A DNA stretch of 16,274 nucleotides from an uncultured Lachnobacterium sp. (GTDB taxonomy: Bacteria; Bacillota; Clostridia; Lachnospirales; Lachnospiraceae), in contig URLU01000030.1 of NCBI GenBank assembly GCA_900548765.1, positions 1 to 16,274 of the forward strand. The letters are read 5' to 3'. How positions within the stretch are numbered: the first letter of the stretch is position 1; the number at the start of each line of letters is the position of its first letter. This document shows, piece after piece, positions 1-6,395 of the stretch. Below the pieces are notes generated by a model, which made no database searches, was not told where the DNA came from, and saw only the letters and a program-made list of their open reading frames with translations. A program made the translations under genes and the position numbers.

Positions 1-122
1 GTTTTATGTATACCAAAGTATGCAATAAAAGCTGCCGGTGGCAGGTTTTATGTATTAAAAACGTGCAGGAAAAGCTGCCAAGTGGCAGATTCAGTTGGAG
101 GCAGGTTTTCTGTACCTAAGAA
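1..122 (+). repeat. Short repeated motifs and small hairpins upstream of the Lrp-type gene
   Basis: The motif GTTTT(A/C)TGTA occurs three times, at 1-10, 45-54 and 105-114. The last two copies are extended on the left to GGCAG. Two small hairpins share the same arms: CTGCC/GGCAG at 32-36/40-44 and at 75-79/84-88. Frame 1 is open from base 1 to a TGA at 124-126, so the tail of an upstream gene cannot be excluded. However, the repeat at position 1 lies in a different frame from the copies at 45 and 105, which fits DNA-level repetition better than protein repetition. A regulatory role for the gene that follows is an inference. Confidence 0.4.
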
Positions 123-137
123 ATGAGAGGTAACAAT

Positions 138-602
138 ATGAAAAATGGTTTAGATGTGGTTGACCAGAAGATTGTGGAATTATTGCAGGAAAATGCCAGA
201 ATATCCATAAAGGATATAGCAGCACAGGTTTTTTTATCTTCTCCTGCTGTGACATCACGAATAGAGAGGCTTGAGAAAAATGGCATTATAAATGGCTATC
301 ATGCGGAAATCAATTCTGAGGCAATCGGCTACAATGTAAAGGCTTTTATCAATCTTGATCTGGAACCGGTGCAGAAGAAGGAGTTTTATCCATTTGTGGA
401 GAATATGCCAAATGTCATAGAGTGCAGCTGCGTGACAGGAGACTATGCCATGCTTCTGGAGGTGCAGTTTGCAAACACGGGAGAATTGGATGATTTTATC
501 AATAAATTACAGAGGTTTGGAAAGACCAGGACACAGATTGTATTTTCCACAGCGGTTTCACATCGTGGAGCACCAATTAGTGGCTGTTCAACAACGCTTT
601 AA
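138..602 (+). CDS. Lrp/AsnC family transcriptional regulator
   Basis: A 154-residue protein of the usual length for single-HTH Lrp/AsnC regulators, which bind DNA as dimers or octamers and often sense amino acids. An N-terminal winged helix-turn-helix covers about residues 5-50 (LDVVDQKIVELLQ, then SIKDIAAQVFLSSPAVTSRI), followed by the linker and an RAM/ACT-like ligand domain from about residue 65 (GYNVKAFINLDL, then CSCVTGDYAMLLEV). The ATG at 138 is preferred over the in-frame ATG at 123 because GAGAGG at 125-130 gives a 7-base spacing to 138, and family members normally begin just before the LDxxDxKI segment. proC follows 84 bases downstream on the same strand, so control of proline or general amino acid metabolism is possible but unproven. 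The ligand cannot be told from the sequence. Confidence 0.9.
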   Translation: MKNGLDVVDQKIVELLQENARISIKDIAAQVFLSSPAVTSRIERLEKNGIINGYHAEINSEAIGYNVKAFINLDLEPVQKKEFYPFVENMPNVIECSCVTGDYAMLLEVQFANTGELDDFINKLQRFGKTRTQIVFSTAVSHRGAPISGCSTTL

Positions 603-615
603 TGTGTTAAACTGT

Positions 616-645
616 TACTGGTCACAGTTTATGATGTGACAGGCA
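616..645 (+). other. Inverted repeat in the Lrp-proC gap
   Basis: GTCACA and TGTGAC form a 6-bp inverted repeat separated by 8 bases, between the regulator gene and proC. No T-run follows, so it does not look like an intrinsic terminator. It could be an operator, for example for the adjacent Lrp-type protein, but short palindromes also arise by chance. Confidence 0.3.
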
Positions 646-686
646 AAGACTACAGTGAAAACATTTGTTAGTGAGGAGGAAATGAA

Positions 687-1487
687 ATGAGTCTTAAGCT
701 TGGATTTATCGGTTGTGGAAATATGGGAAAGGCAATGCTCTCAGGAGTGCTTGAGTCAGGAAAGTGTGCTAAGGCGGATGTGCTTGTCTCTGCCAAAACC
801 GAGGCTACAAGAGAAAAGATAAAAAGCCAGTTTGATATAAAAGTGACCGCTGATAATAAAGAGGTGGCAGAGTTTGCGGATGTACTCTTTTTAGCTGTAA
901 AACCTCAGTATTATGCAGAGGTTATTGACCAGATTAAAGACGTGGTAAGGGATGATACAATTGTAATATCCATTGCTCCGGGAAAAAGCCTTGAGTGGTT
1001 TGACCAGGCATTTGGAAAGCAGCTTAAGGTCATAAGAACCATGCCAAATACACCAGCAATGGTCAAGGAGGGCATGATGGGAATGTGCCCTAATGAGCTT
1101 GTGACAGACGAGGAGACAGCACTGGTAAAGGATATATGCGATGGCTTTTCTGAGACAGAGATAATCACAGAGAACCTCATGGACGTAGTAACTGCGGTTA
1201 GTGGAAGCTCACCAGCCTATGTGTTTATGTTTATCGAGGCCATGGCAGATGCAGCAGTGGCAGGAGGCATGCCAAGACAGCAGGCATATAAGTTTGCAGC
1301 CCAGGCAGTGCTGGGAAGCGCTAAGATGGTACTTGAGACAGGAAAACATCCGGGAGAGCTTAAGGACATGGTCTGCTCACCGGCAGGCACCACAATTCAG
1401 GCAGTACGTGTGCTTGAGGAAAAGGGAATGAGAAGTGCAGTCATAGAAGCCATGATGAAATGCCTTGATATTTCGAGAAATATGTAA
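687..1487 (+). CDS. proC: Pyrroline-5-carboxylate reductase
   Basis: ProC reduces 1-pyrroline-5-carboxylate to L-proline with NAD(P)H, the last step of proline synthesis in the cytosol. The 266-residue product has the normal family length. The N-terminal Rossmann nucleotide-binding motif GFIGCGNMG is at residues 6-14. The segment FLAVKPQ and then RTMPNTPAMV mark the active-site side. The C-terminal dimerisation and substrate-binding signature runs from AVSGSSPAYVF (about residue 170) through KDMVCSPAGTTIQAV. The ATG at 687 follows GAGGAGGAAATGAA, an excellent ribosome binding site. It sits between an Lrp-type regulator and a small membrane protein gene, all codirectional. Nothing appears truncated. 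Confidence 0.97.
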   Translation: MSLKLGFIGCGNMGKAMLSGVLESGKCAKADVLVSAKTEATREKIKSQFDIKVTADNKEVAEFADVLFLAVKPQYYAEVIDQIKDVVRDDTIVISIAPGKSLEWFDQAFGKQLKVIRTMPNTPAMVKEGMMGMCPNELVTDEETALVKDICDGFSETEIITENLMDVVTAVSGSSPAYVFMFIEAMADAAVAGGMPRQQAYKFAAQAVLGSAKMVLETGKHPGELKDMVCSPAGTTIQAVRVLEEKGMRSAVIEAMMKCLDISRNM

Positions 1488-1523
1488 TAAAATTAAGGCA
1501 TTGAGTGTAAAGGAGATTTTTCT

Positions 1524-1763
1524 ATGAGTCAGGAAAAAGTTGACAAGTATAAGAAAGAGAAAGCAAATCGTAAGAAAACTCTTGCAAGAAATAAAGTAAA
1601 GCATGTTATCGGAGTATGTTTTGGATGGGTAGTGCTTGCGTTAGTAGTGGGCTGGGCAGGCTACTCAGGATACAATTATTATGAGGACAAAAAGCCGGCA
1701 GAGACATACCACTGTGATACAACAGCCATTGATGACTATCTTTCAGGACTTAAACAAGAGTAG
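1524..1763 (+). CDS. Small single-pass membrane protein of unknown function
   Basis: A 79-residue protein that I cannot assign to a named family. The first 27 residues are strongly basic (many Lys and Arg), then one hydrophobic segment at about 28-48 (VIGVCFGWVVLALVVGWAGY), then a short acidic tail with one cysteine at residue 64 (TYHCDTT). The positive-inside rule suggests the N terminus is cytoplasmic and the roughly 30-residue tail is outside. There is no cleavable signal peptide. The ribosome binding site AAGGAGAT precedes the ATG at a good distance, and the gene lies 36 bases after proC and 9 bases before the dihydrouridine synthase gene. Translation therefore looks real and coupled to that of its neighbours. 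Function cannot be inferred from context alone. Confidence 0.8.
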   Translation: MSQEKVDKYKKEKANRKKTLARNKVKHVIGVCFGWVVLALVVGWAGYSGYNYYEDKKPAETYHCDTTAIDDYLSGLKQE

Positions 1764-1772
1764 GAATAAGCT

Positions 1773-2708
1773 TTGACAAAAGAGATATATTTGGCTCCCA
1801 TGGAGGGGCTCACAGGATATATAATCAGAAATGCGTTTCATCACCATTTCGATTACATTGACAAATATTACACACCATTTATCCCAGCAGCCAAGAGAAT
1901 GAATTTTAAGATAAAAAATGACATTTCTCCTGACAATAATGCTGGGATATTTGTCGTTCCACAGCTTATGACAATAATTGGTGAGGAAGCCATGGAGATG
2001 GCTCATAAGCTTCGGGATTATGGTTATGAGGAAGTAAACATCAACCTTGGCTGTCCGTCAGGGACAGTTGTGTCAAAGGGCAGAGGCTCTGGCATACTGG
2101 CTAATCCAGAAAGACTGGATAATTTTTTATATGAGCTGTATTCAATCAGTGATATGAAGGTGACTATAAAAACCAGAGTGGGATTCGAAAATGATGAACT
2201 TTGGGATGAATTGCTCCAAATCTATTGTAAGTATCCTATTTCGGAGCTTACTATCCATCCAAGGGTACAGAAAGACTTTTATAAGGGTGAGGTCAGGCTT
2301 TATGACTTTGATAAGGCTTATCAAATGATAGACCAGACCAAGACAAGGCTTGTCTACAATGGAGACATAGACAGCCCTGATAAATTTATGGACTTAAGTG
2401 GGCGGTACCCTGATGTAAACAGCTTTATGATAGGGCGTGGAATGTTCATGCATCCTTCGCTGGCTGCTCAGATAAAGGGGTTAACCATGGAGAAGGCGGA
2501 ATACAGACAGAGGCTTAAAGGCTGGCATGATGAGATACTGAATGGATATCTTGCAATCTTCTCAGGAGAAAAGGATGCAATTTTTAGAATGAAGGAAATC
2601 TGGTCATATCTCAGACTGGATTTTGAGAACTCGGATAAGCTTTGGAAAAAGATTAAAAAAGCTCAAAATCTCACTGACTATAAGGCAGCCGTTTCCATGG
2701 TTTTGTAA
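1773..2708 (+). CDS. tRNA-dihydrouridine synthase family protein (TTG start)
   Basis: Dus enzymes are FMN- and NADPH-dependent and reduce specific uridines in the tRNA D-loop. This 311-residue protein shows the family landmarks in order: APMEG at residues 8-12 (FMN-binding TIM barrel start), NLGCP with the presumed catalytic Cys94, KTR at 133-135, IHPR with His162, YNGDI at 195-199 and IGRG at 220-223 (phosphate binding). The last 80 or so residues form the helical tRNA-binding part. The loop after the cysteine (PSGTVVSKGRGSG) is longer than in textbook DusA/B sequences, so I do not assign a subtype. TTG at 1773 is chosen because AGGA lies 7 bases upstream, the barrel starts right after it, and no earlier start exists before the preceding stop. 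It ends 4 bases from a convergent gene. Confidence 0.93.
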   Translation: MTKEIYLAPMEGLTGYIIRNAFHHHFDYIDKYYTPFIPAAKRMNFKIKNDISPDNNAGIFVVPQLMTIIGEEAMEMAHKLRDYGYEEVNINLGCPSGTVVSKGRGSGILANPERLDNFLYELYSISDMKVTIKTRVGFENDELWDELLQIYCKYPISELTIHPRVQKDFYKGEVRLYDFDKAYQMIDQTKTRLVYNGDIDSPDKFMDLSGRYPDVNSFMIGRGMFMHPSLAAQIKGLTMEKAEYRQRLKGWHDEILNGYLAIFSGEKDAIFRMKEIWSYLRLDFENSDKLWKKIKKAQNLTDYKAAVSMVL

Positions 2709-2712
2709 GTGG

Positions 2713-3156
2713 TTAGTCAATCTGGACATATGCTTTTTTCAGTGCATCTTCGACTGCTGTCATGAGCACCATGGATGTGTACTGGTTTCCTTGGGAATAT
2801 GTAATATTGTCCACAGACTGGTTCTCAAGAATCTGATCTGACAGCTCGTTCATTGCAGATGGGATGAGAGGGTACATAGTCTGGATTGTCTCGTCCAGAT
2901 TGACAAGCTCTACGGATGTTATGTAATTGTCGTCAACTGTAACCTGCACATCAAGCGAGCTTCCGTTTAATAGCACGGATGAAGAATAGACACCAGGGAC
3001 ATATAAAGATGGAGCCATTGCAGGTGTGGCAGACTTCCTGCCGGACACTAAAACATTTATAATCATAAAGAGCATAAGTATGGCAATGCCGATTAGTACT
3101 CCTGTGAAAATTAAATTTTTCATTCTTACAACAACAATTTTTGTTTTTGCACTCAT
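2713..3156 (-). CDS. Membrane-anchored protein resembling FMN-bind domains, signature degenerate
   Basis: A 147-residue protein with an N-terminal membrane anchor at about residues 13-37 (LIFTGVLIGIAILMLFMIIN), placing the remainder outside the membrane. The exported part has the outline of the FMN-bind domain: a VPGVYSSS strand, DVQVTVDDNYITSVELV, a DET segment, a run predicted helical, then VDNITYSQGNQYTS and a final helix AVEDALKKA. In flavinylated members the equivalent position reads D-x-x-S-G-A-T-S/T, with FMN attached to the Thr. Here SGAT is replaced by YSQGNQYTS, so covalent FMN is doubtful. GAGGAGGT before the ATG on the - strand supports the start. The assignment is by pattern only; it could be an unrelated small lipid-facing or cell-envelope protein. 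Confidence 0.65.
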   Translation of the reverse strand: MSAKTKIVVVRMKNLIFTGVLIGIAILMLFMIINVLVSGRKSATPAMAPSLYVPGVYSSSVLLNGSSLDVQVTVDDNYITSVELVNLDETIQTMYPLIPSAMNELSDQILENQSVDNITYSQGNQYTSMVLMTAVEDALKKAYVQID

Positions 3157-3257
3157 GTTTACCTCCTCAGATATAGCTATTTAAACCTGCTAATTAGTAT
3201 ATTCTATGGGGGAAAAACAATAATATGAAAAATATTTAAAAAAAATCAAAAAAAGTA

Positions 3258-3286
3258 TTGACATAATGAAAGGTTTTCGGTATTAT
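3258..3286 (+). promoter_or_regulatory. Promoter of tRNA-Gly
   Basis: A perfect -35 TTGACA at 3258-3263, a 17-base spacer and -10 TATTAT at 3281-3286 lie about 45 bases upstream of the mature tRNA. This is a near-consensus sigma-A promoter, as expected for a stable RNA gene. Transcription would start near 3293, where TGTGCTT/AAGCACA (3293-3299/3314-3320) can form a small leader hairpin. Confidence 0.85.
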
Positions 3287-3331
3287 AGGTCATGTGCTTG
3301 AGGGAACACAACAAAGCACAGAAAACTGAAT

Positions 3332-3404
3332 GCGATAGTGGCGTAGTTGGTAACGCGCGACCTTGCCAAGGTCGAGACCGCGGGTTCGAGCCCCGTCTAT
3401 CGCT
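3332..3404 (+). tRNA. tRNA-Gly, anticodon GCC
   Basis: All cloverleaf parts can be drawn. The acceptor GCGATAG pairs with CTATCGC; the D-arm is GCG/CGC around TAGTTGGTAA; the anticodon stem CGACC/GGTCG encloses loop TTGCCAA with anticodon GCC; a 5-base variable region follows; the T-arm is GCGGG/CCCGT with loop TTCGAGC. The discriminator base is T, as usual for bacterial tRNA-Gly. The mature length is 73 bases and CCA is not encoded (CTC follows), so CCA must be added after transcription. It is preceded by a consensus promoter and followed immediately by a long hairpin that reuses the acceptor 3' strand. Confidence 0.97.
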
Positions 3405-3462
3405 CTCAAAACAAAGAGGACATCGTCGTAAGGCGATGTCTTTTTCGTTTTGAGAGCGATAG
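3397..3462. repeat. 31-bp near-perfect palindrome overlapping the tRNA acceptor strand
   Basis: Bases 3397-3427 can pair with 3432-3462 without a bulge around the loop GTAA. The only mismatch is A3413/C3446, and three pairs are G-T. The outer 16 bases, CTATCGCTCTCAAAAC and GTTTTGAGAGCGATAG, are perfect complements. The left arm begins in the 3' acceptor strand of tRNA-Gly (3397-3403), and the right arm ends with a new copy of the 5' acceptor sequence GCGATAG (3456-3462). The terminator hairpin is its tip and its T-run lies within the stem. Confidence 0.9.
3419..3445 (+). terminator. Intrinsic terminator after tRNA-Gly
   Basis: GACATCGTC (3419-3427) and GGCGATGTC (3432-3440) form a 9-bp stem, with one T-G pair, around a GTAA tetraloop. 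TTTTT follows at 3441-3445. This is a good rho-independent terminator and the core of a larger, exactly symmetric hairpin (3397-3462). Confidence 0.85.
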
Positions 3463-3557
3463 TGGAGCCACTCACCCGCGGTGCGGGTTCTTGTCTCCGC
3501 TCCGCTTCGGTCGGCGCAGAGCAGACGTCCACTGGACGTCTTGCGCCCGTCTATCGC
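3456..3557 (+). repeat. Degenerate tRNA-Gly-like, hairpin-rich element
   Basis: The ends match the tRNA-Gly just upstream: GCGATAGTGG (3456-3465) equals its first ten bases and CCCGTCTATCGC (3546-3557) equals the end of its T-arm plus acceptor. The middle is unrelated and full of inverted repeats: ACCCGC/GCGGGT at 3474-3479/3483-3488, GGCGCA/TGCGCC at 3513-3518/3542-3547, and AGACGTCC/GGACGTCT at 3523-3530/3534-3541. The 7-bp acceptor pair could close a multi-branched RNA. No anticodon arm or TTC T-loop is present, so it is not a functional tRNA by sequence. It may be a tRNA pseudogene with inserted repeats or a tRNA-derived repeat. Confidence 0.7.
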
Positions 3558-3629
3558 CTTTTCCTGAATTGGTATTGGTTTAAAACAATTGTTGCATAAC
3601 TTAATAGCAGCATGAAAATGTACGTTACA

Positions 3630-3683
3630 CAACGGAAAATAACTTGATAAGTTACGAGACGCGATTGGACAACGGAAATTAAC
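3630..3683. promoter_or_regulatory. Direct repeats and palindrome upstream of the first MATE gene
   Basis: CAACGGAAAATAAC (3630-3643) and CAACGGAAATTAAC (3670-3683) differ at one base and start exactly 40 bases apart. Between them lies the inverted repeat TAACTT-GAT-AAGTTA (3640-3654). The pair sits about 80 bases upstream of the MATE start and just upstream of a -10-like TATAAT (3716-3721) that has no good -35. This arrangement suits a regulator binding site, probably for an activator. The regulator is not identifiable in the window. Confidence 0.5.
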
Positions 3684-3715
3684 AGATTTGTATTTAAAAG
3701 AAAGTAAATAAGCAG

Positions 3716-3721
3716 TATAAT
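3716..3721 (+). promoter_or_regulatory. Candidate -10 element for the MATE-MFS unit
   Basis: A consensus TATAAT lies 42 bases upstream of the MATE start codon. At 17 bases upstream only TTTAAA is found, and the nearest TTG-type hexamer (TTGTAT at 3688) is 22 bases away, so the promoter looks weak or factor-dependent. Confidence 0.45.
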
Positions 3722-3763
3722 CTCCTTATATATTATTTTAACGAGAAGGATAAGCAATAAACC

Positions 3764-5128
3764 ATGGCAAAAGAAATGACAAAAGATTTAACAACCGGCA
3801 GTCCAATGAAAATTTTCATTATGTTCAGTATTCCAATCCTTTTGGGAAATCTGTTCCAACAGCTCTACAATATGGTGGATACTATTATTGTAGGACAGTA
3901 TCTGGGTGAGGAGGCTCTGGCAGCAGTAGGTACTACCGGCTGTCTCATGTTTCTGGTTTTAGGTTTTGCAAATGGTATTGCCCAGGGCTTTGGTGTTATG
4001 ATTGCTCAGGCTTTTGGAGCTGGAAACCACAAGCAGCTCAGACATTTTGTGGCTCTTATTGTTGTGCTCACAATATTGGTGTCACTGATATTGTCTCTGC
4101 CTACAACGATATTTTCAAAGAATCTGCTCATGCTGCTTAATGTGCCTGACAACATCCTTGCAATGGCAGACAGCTATATCAAGGTTATATTTGCAGGACT
4201 GATTCTGACCATGGCTTACAATGTGGAAGCTGGCATTCTGCGCGGGGTGGGAGACAGCAAGACTCCTTTGTATTTCCTTTTGCTGGCTTCTGTTTTAAAT
4301 ATAATTTTGGATTTTGTACTTATTGTATTTGCAAAAATGGGTACTGCCGGTGCAGCATATGCCACTGTGATAGGACAGGGAGTTTCGGCTGTGCTCTGCT
4401 TTATATATATGTATGTGAAATTCCCGCTGCTTCGTCTGTCTAGGGAGGACTTCTACTATGACTGGGATAATTCCAAGAAGCTTTTAAGCCTTGGCATACC
4501 TATGGCTATCAATTACTCGATTACTGCAATAGGAACCATGATTTTGCAGGCGGCTATCAATGTGTTTGGCTCAAGTGTTGTGGCTTCCTACACAGCAGCT
4601 TCAAAGATTATCAACCTGACCACCCAGACGATGCCATCCCTTGGTACAACCTCGGCTACCTACTGTGGTCAGAATCTGGGGGCTGGCAAATACGACCGCA
4701 TATACAAGGGTATGCGCTGTGGATTTGTTTTGTGTGCCATAGTTGGTGTTCTTGGAGCTGTAATAAGTCTTATTGCTGAGCCTTGGATGATTTCCATGTT
4801 TATACCAAATCCAACAGCGGAGGCTATGGGCTATGCTCATACATATCTGGTTCGTGCCTGCACCTGTATGATTCCACTGGCATGGATTTTTGTATACAGG
4901 AGTGCCATGCAGGGGCTTAATCAGGCTCTTGTGCCGATGCTTTGTGGTACTGTGGAGCTTGTCAGCAGATTTTTAGTTATTGCTATTGTGTCAAAGCCTT
5001 TTGGATACTCTGGTGTCTGCTGGACAGACCCAGTCTGCTGGCTTGTAACAGGAGTTATGGTTCTGGCTGCTTATTTGCTGTGGGAGAGAAAATTCAAACG
5101 CAGCCATGTGGCAGATGCTAGAAAATAA
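3764..5128 (+). CDS. MATE family multidrug/cation efflux transporter
   Basis: A 454-residue integral membrane protein of normal MATE length with about twelve hydrophobic segments. MATE pumps expel cationic drugs, dyes or metabolites in exchange for Na+ or H+. The N terminus is typical of the family: MTKDLTTGSPMKIFIMFSIP, then NLFQQLYNMVDTIIVGQYLG, EEALAAVGTTG and GFANGIAQGFGVMIAQAFGAG. The second half repeats the fold, with MILQAAINVFGSSVVASYTAASKI and TYCGQNLGAGKYDRI. The ATG at 3764 follows AGAAGGA at a slightly long spacing. An MFS gene starts 14 bases after the stop, so the two pumps are probably cotranscribed. The true substrate cannot be read from the sequence. Confidence 0.93.
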   Translation: MAKEMTKDLTTGSPMKIFIMFSIPILLGNLFQQLYNMVDTIIVGQYLGEEALAAVGTTGCLMFLVLGFANGIAQGFGVMIAQAFGAGNHKQLRHFVALIVVLTILVSLILSLPTTIFSKNLLMLLNVPDNILAMADSYIKVIFAGLILTMAYNVEAGILRGVGDSKTPLYFLLLASVLNIILDFVLIVFAKMGTAGAAYATVIGQGVSAVLCFIYMYVKFPLLRLSREDFYYDWDNSKKLLSLGIPMAINYSITAIGTMILQAAINVFGSSVVASYTAASKIINLTTQTMPSLGTTSATYCGQNLGAGKYDRIYKGMRCGFVLCAIVGVLGAVISLIAEPWMISMFIPNPTAEAMGYAHTYLVRACTCMIPLAWIFVYRSAMQGLNQALVPMLCGTVELVSRFLVIAIVSKPFGYSGVCWTDPVCWLVTGVMVLAAYLLWERKFKRSHVADARK

Positions 5129-5142
5129 ATTGGGAGTTAATT

Positions 5143-6393
5143 ATGAAATTGTTCAAACAGTATAAAAATCTGAGCAGGGAGATTTATGTCCTTTTCTTCG
5201 GCAGAATTGTAACCAGCATGGGAACGCTCATCTGGCCCCTGCTTACCCTTATTATGAAAAATAAACTGGGGTATACCGCCACATTTATTGCATTTATCGA
5301 TGTGATTATGTTGATGCTGCAGTTTCCTATGATTCTGATTGGTGGAAAACTTGCTGATCACAGGAATAGAAAAGCTATAATTGTCATCTGTGACCTGATT
5401 ACAGTTACTGCATACATCATCTGTGGATTTATTCCAGTGTCTAATTACAGTATTCTGATTTTATATATTGCCGGTGTCTTTGCGACCATTGAGGGACCAT
5501 CATATGATGCTTTGATAGCGGATTTGAGCGACAGCGAGGGCAGGGAACAGGCATACAGCCTACAGTATCTTGGCATGAATCTGGGACTTATTCTGGCACC
5601 TACCATTGGTGGATTTTTATTTGAAAAATACCTTAACCTGGCATTTTTGATTGATGGATTTTCAACACTTGCATCCACAATTCTTATTATTTTGTATATA
5701 AAAAGACAGAGGATTGAAAAAACTGTCACCAATGAGTATGAGGAAGAACGGCACGGTGAGAAAATCTGGAATATTTTAAAGGAAAGACCAAGCTTTTTGA
5801 TATATTTTCTCATGTGCGGTTTTGCAAGCCTTGTGTATTCGCAGTTTAATTATCTTCTGCCGCTCAATATGGAAAACCTATATGGTGCCAAGGGAGCAAC
5901 TATATTTGGTATGCTGACCAGCACAAATGGTATTGTGGTTATTATTGCAACACCTGTTATAACAACCCTGCTTGCAAAGCTTATGGATGTAAGGAAAATC
6001 TTAGTGGGAGAGAGCCTTATAGTTATAGGGCTCTTCTGCTTCAGGTTTGCCCAAGACAGCATACTCCTTTGTTTTATGCTTATGATAATTTTTACAGTAG
6101 GAGAGGTATTTAATACGATTGGCAGTCAGCCATATATGACAAGGCGGGTTCCATCAACCCATTGGGGCAGGATGAACTCTATGATAAGTGTGATGGCAGG
6201 TGCTTTTCAGGGTATAGGCAATCTGATCTTTGGAAATGTGATTGATAACAGAGGATATGAGACTGCTTGGAATATGGTAGGAATCTTTGGATTAATTGCT
6301 ATTATTTTAATTGTGGTACTTGTAGTAGATGATAAAAAAAGATTTCCATTGCTGTATACACAAGGAGTAGCTGGTGACAGCAATGGAAAATAG
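5143..6393 (+). CDS. MFS transporter, drug-efflux type
   Basis: A 416-residue membrane protein with about twelve hydrophobic segments, the standard size for a major facilitator. The loop after the second segment carries the MFS motif A, GGKLADHRNRK at residues 67-77, and the central cytoplasmic loop is at about 185-205 (KRQRIEKTVTNEYEEER). The general look is that of proton-coupled MdtH/YttB-like exporters, but no substrate can be assigned. GGGAG precedes the ATG, and the gene lies 14 bases downstream of the MATE gene. The last 17 codons overlap an inverted repeat that appears to be a terminator (6343-6389), so the 3' coding end has a second role. A convergent MATE gene ends 2 bases away. Confidence 0.9.
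   Translation: MKLFKQYKNLSREIYVLFFGRIVTSMGTLIWPLLTLIMKNKLGYTATFIAFIDVIMLMLQFPMILIGGKLADHRNRKAIIVICDLITVTAYIICGFIPVSNYSILILYIAGVFATIEGPSYDALIADLSDSEGREQAYSLQYLGMNLGLILAPTIGGFLFEKYLNLAFLIDGFSTLASTILIILYIKRQRIEKTVTNEYEEERHGEKIWNILKERPSFLIYFLMCGFASLVYSQFNYLLPLNMENLYGAKGATIFGMLTSTNGIVVIIATPVITTLLAKLMDVRKILVGESLIVIGLFCFRFAQDSILLCFMLMIIFTVGEVFNTIGSQPYMTRRVPSTHWGRMNSMISVMAGAFQGIGNLIFGNVIDNRGYETAWNMVGIFGLIAIILIVVLVVDDKKRFPLLYTQGVAGDSNGK
6343..6389. terminator. Bidirectional terminator inside the 3' end of the MFS coding sequence
   Basis: TTTCCATTGCTG (6343-6354) and CAGCAATGGAAA (6378-6389) form a perfect 12-bp stem with a 23-base loop. On the + strand ATAGTTTTATT follows; on the - strand TC and then seven T residues follow (6340-6334), only a few bases after the MATE stop codon. 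It could serve both convergent genes and is stronger for the - strand. Confidence 0.65.
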
Positions 6394-6395
6394 TT

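Noticed and set aside
1..126. Frame-1 open stretch ending in TGA at 124-126 as the tail of an upstream gene
   Set aside because: Only 41 codons, no recognisable family, and the repeated DNA motif occurs in different frames. It remains possible but is not called.
123..137. ATG at 123 as the start of the Lrp-type gene
   Set aside because: The ATG at 138 has the ribosome binding site at the right spacing, and the extra five residues are not typical of the family.
3246..3632. Open frames on both strands across the tRNA-Gly region
   Set aside because: They are translations of the tRNA, its terminator hairpin and the tRNA-like element; antisense-tRNA peptides of this kind are common false gene calls, and no ribosome binding site or family resemblance supports them.
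3688..3721. TTGTAT as the -35 of the first MATE promoter
   Set aside because: The spacer to TATAAT is 22 bases, too long for an ordinary sigma-A promoter.
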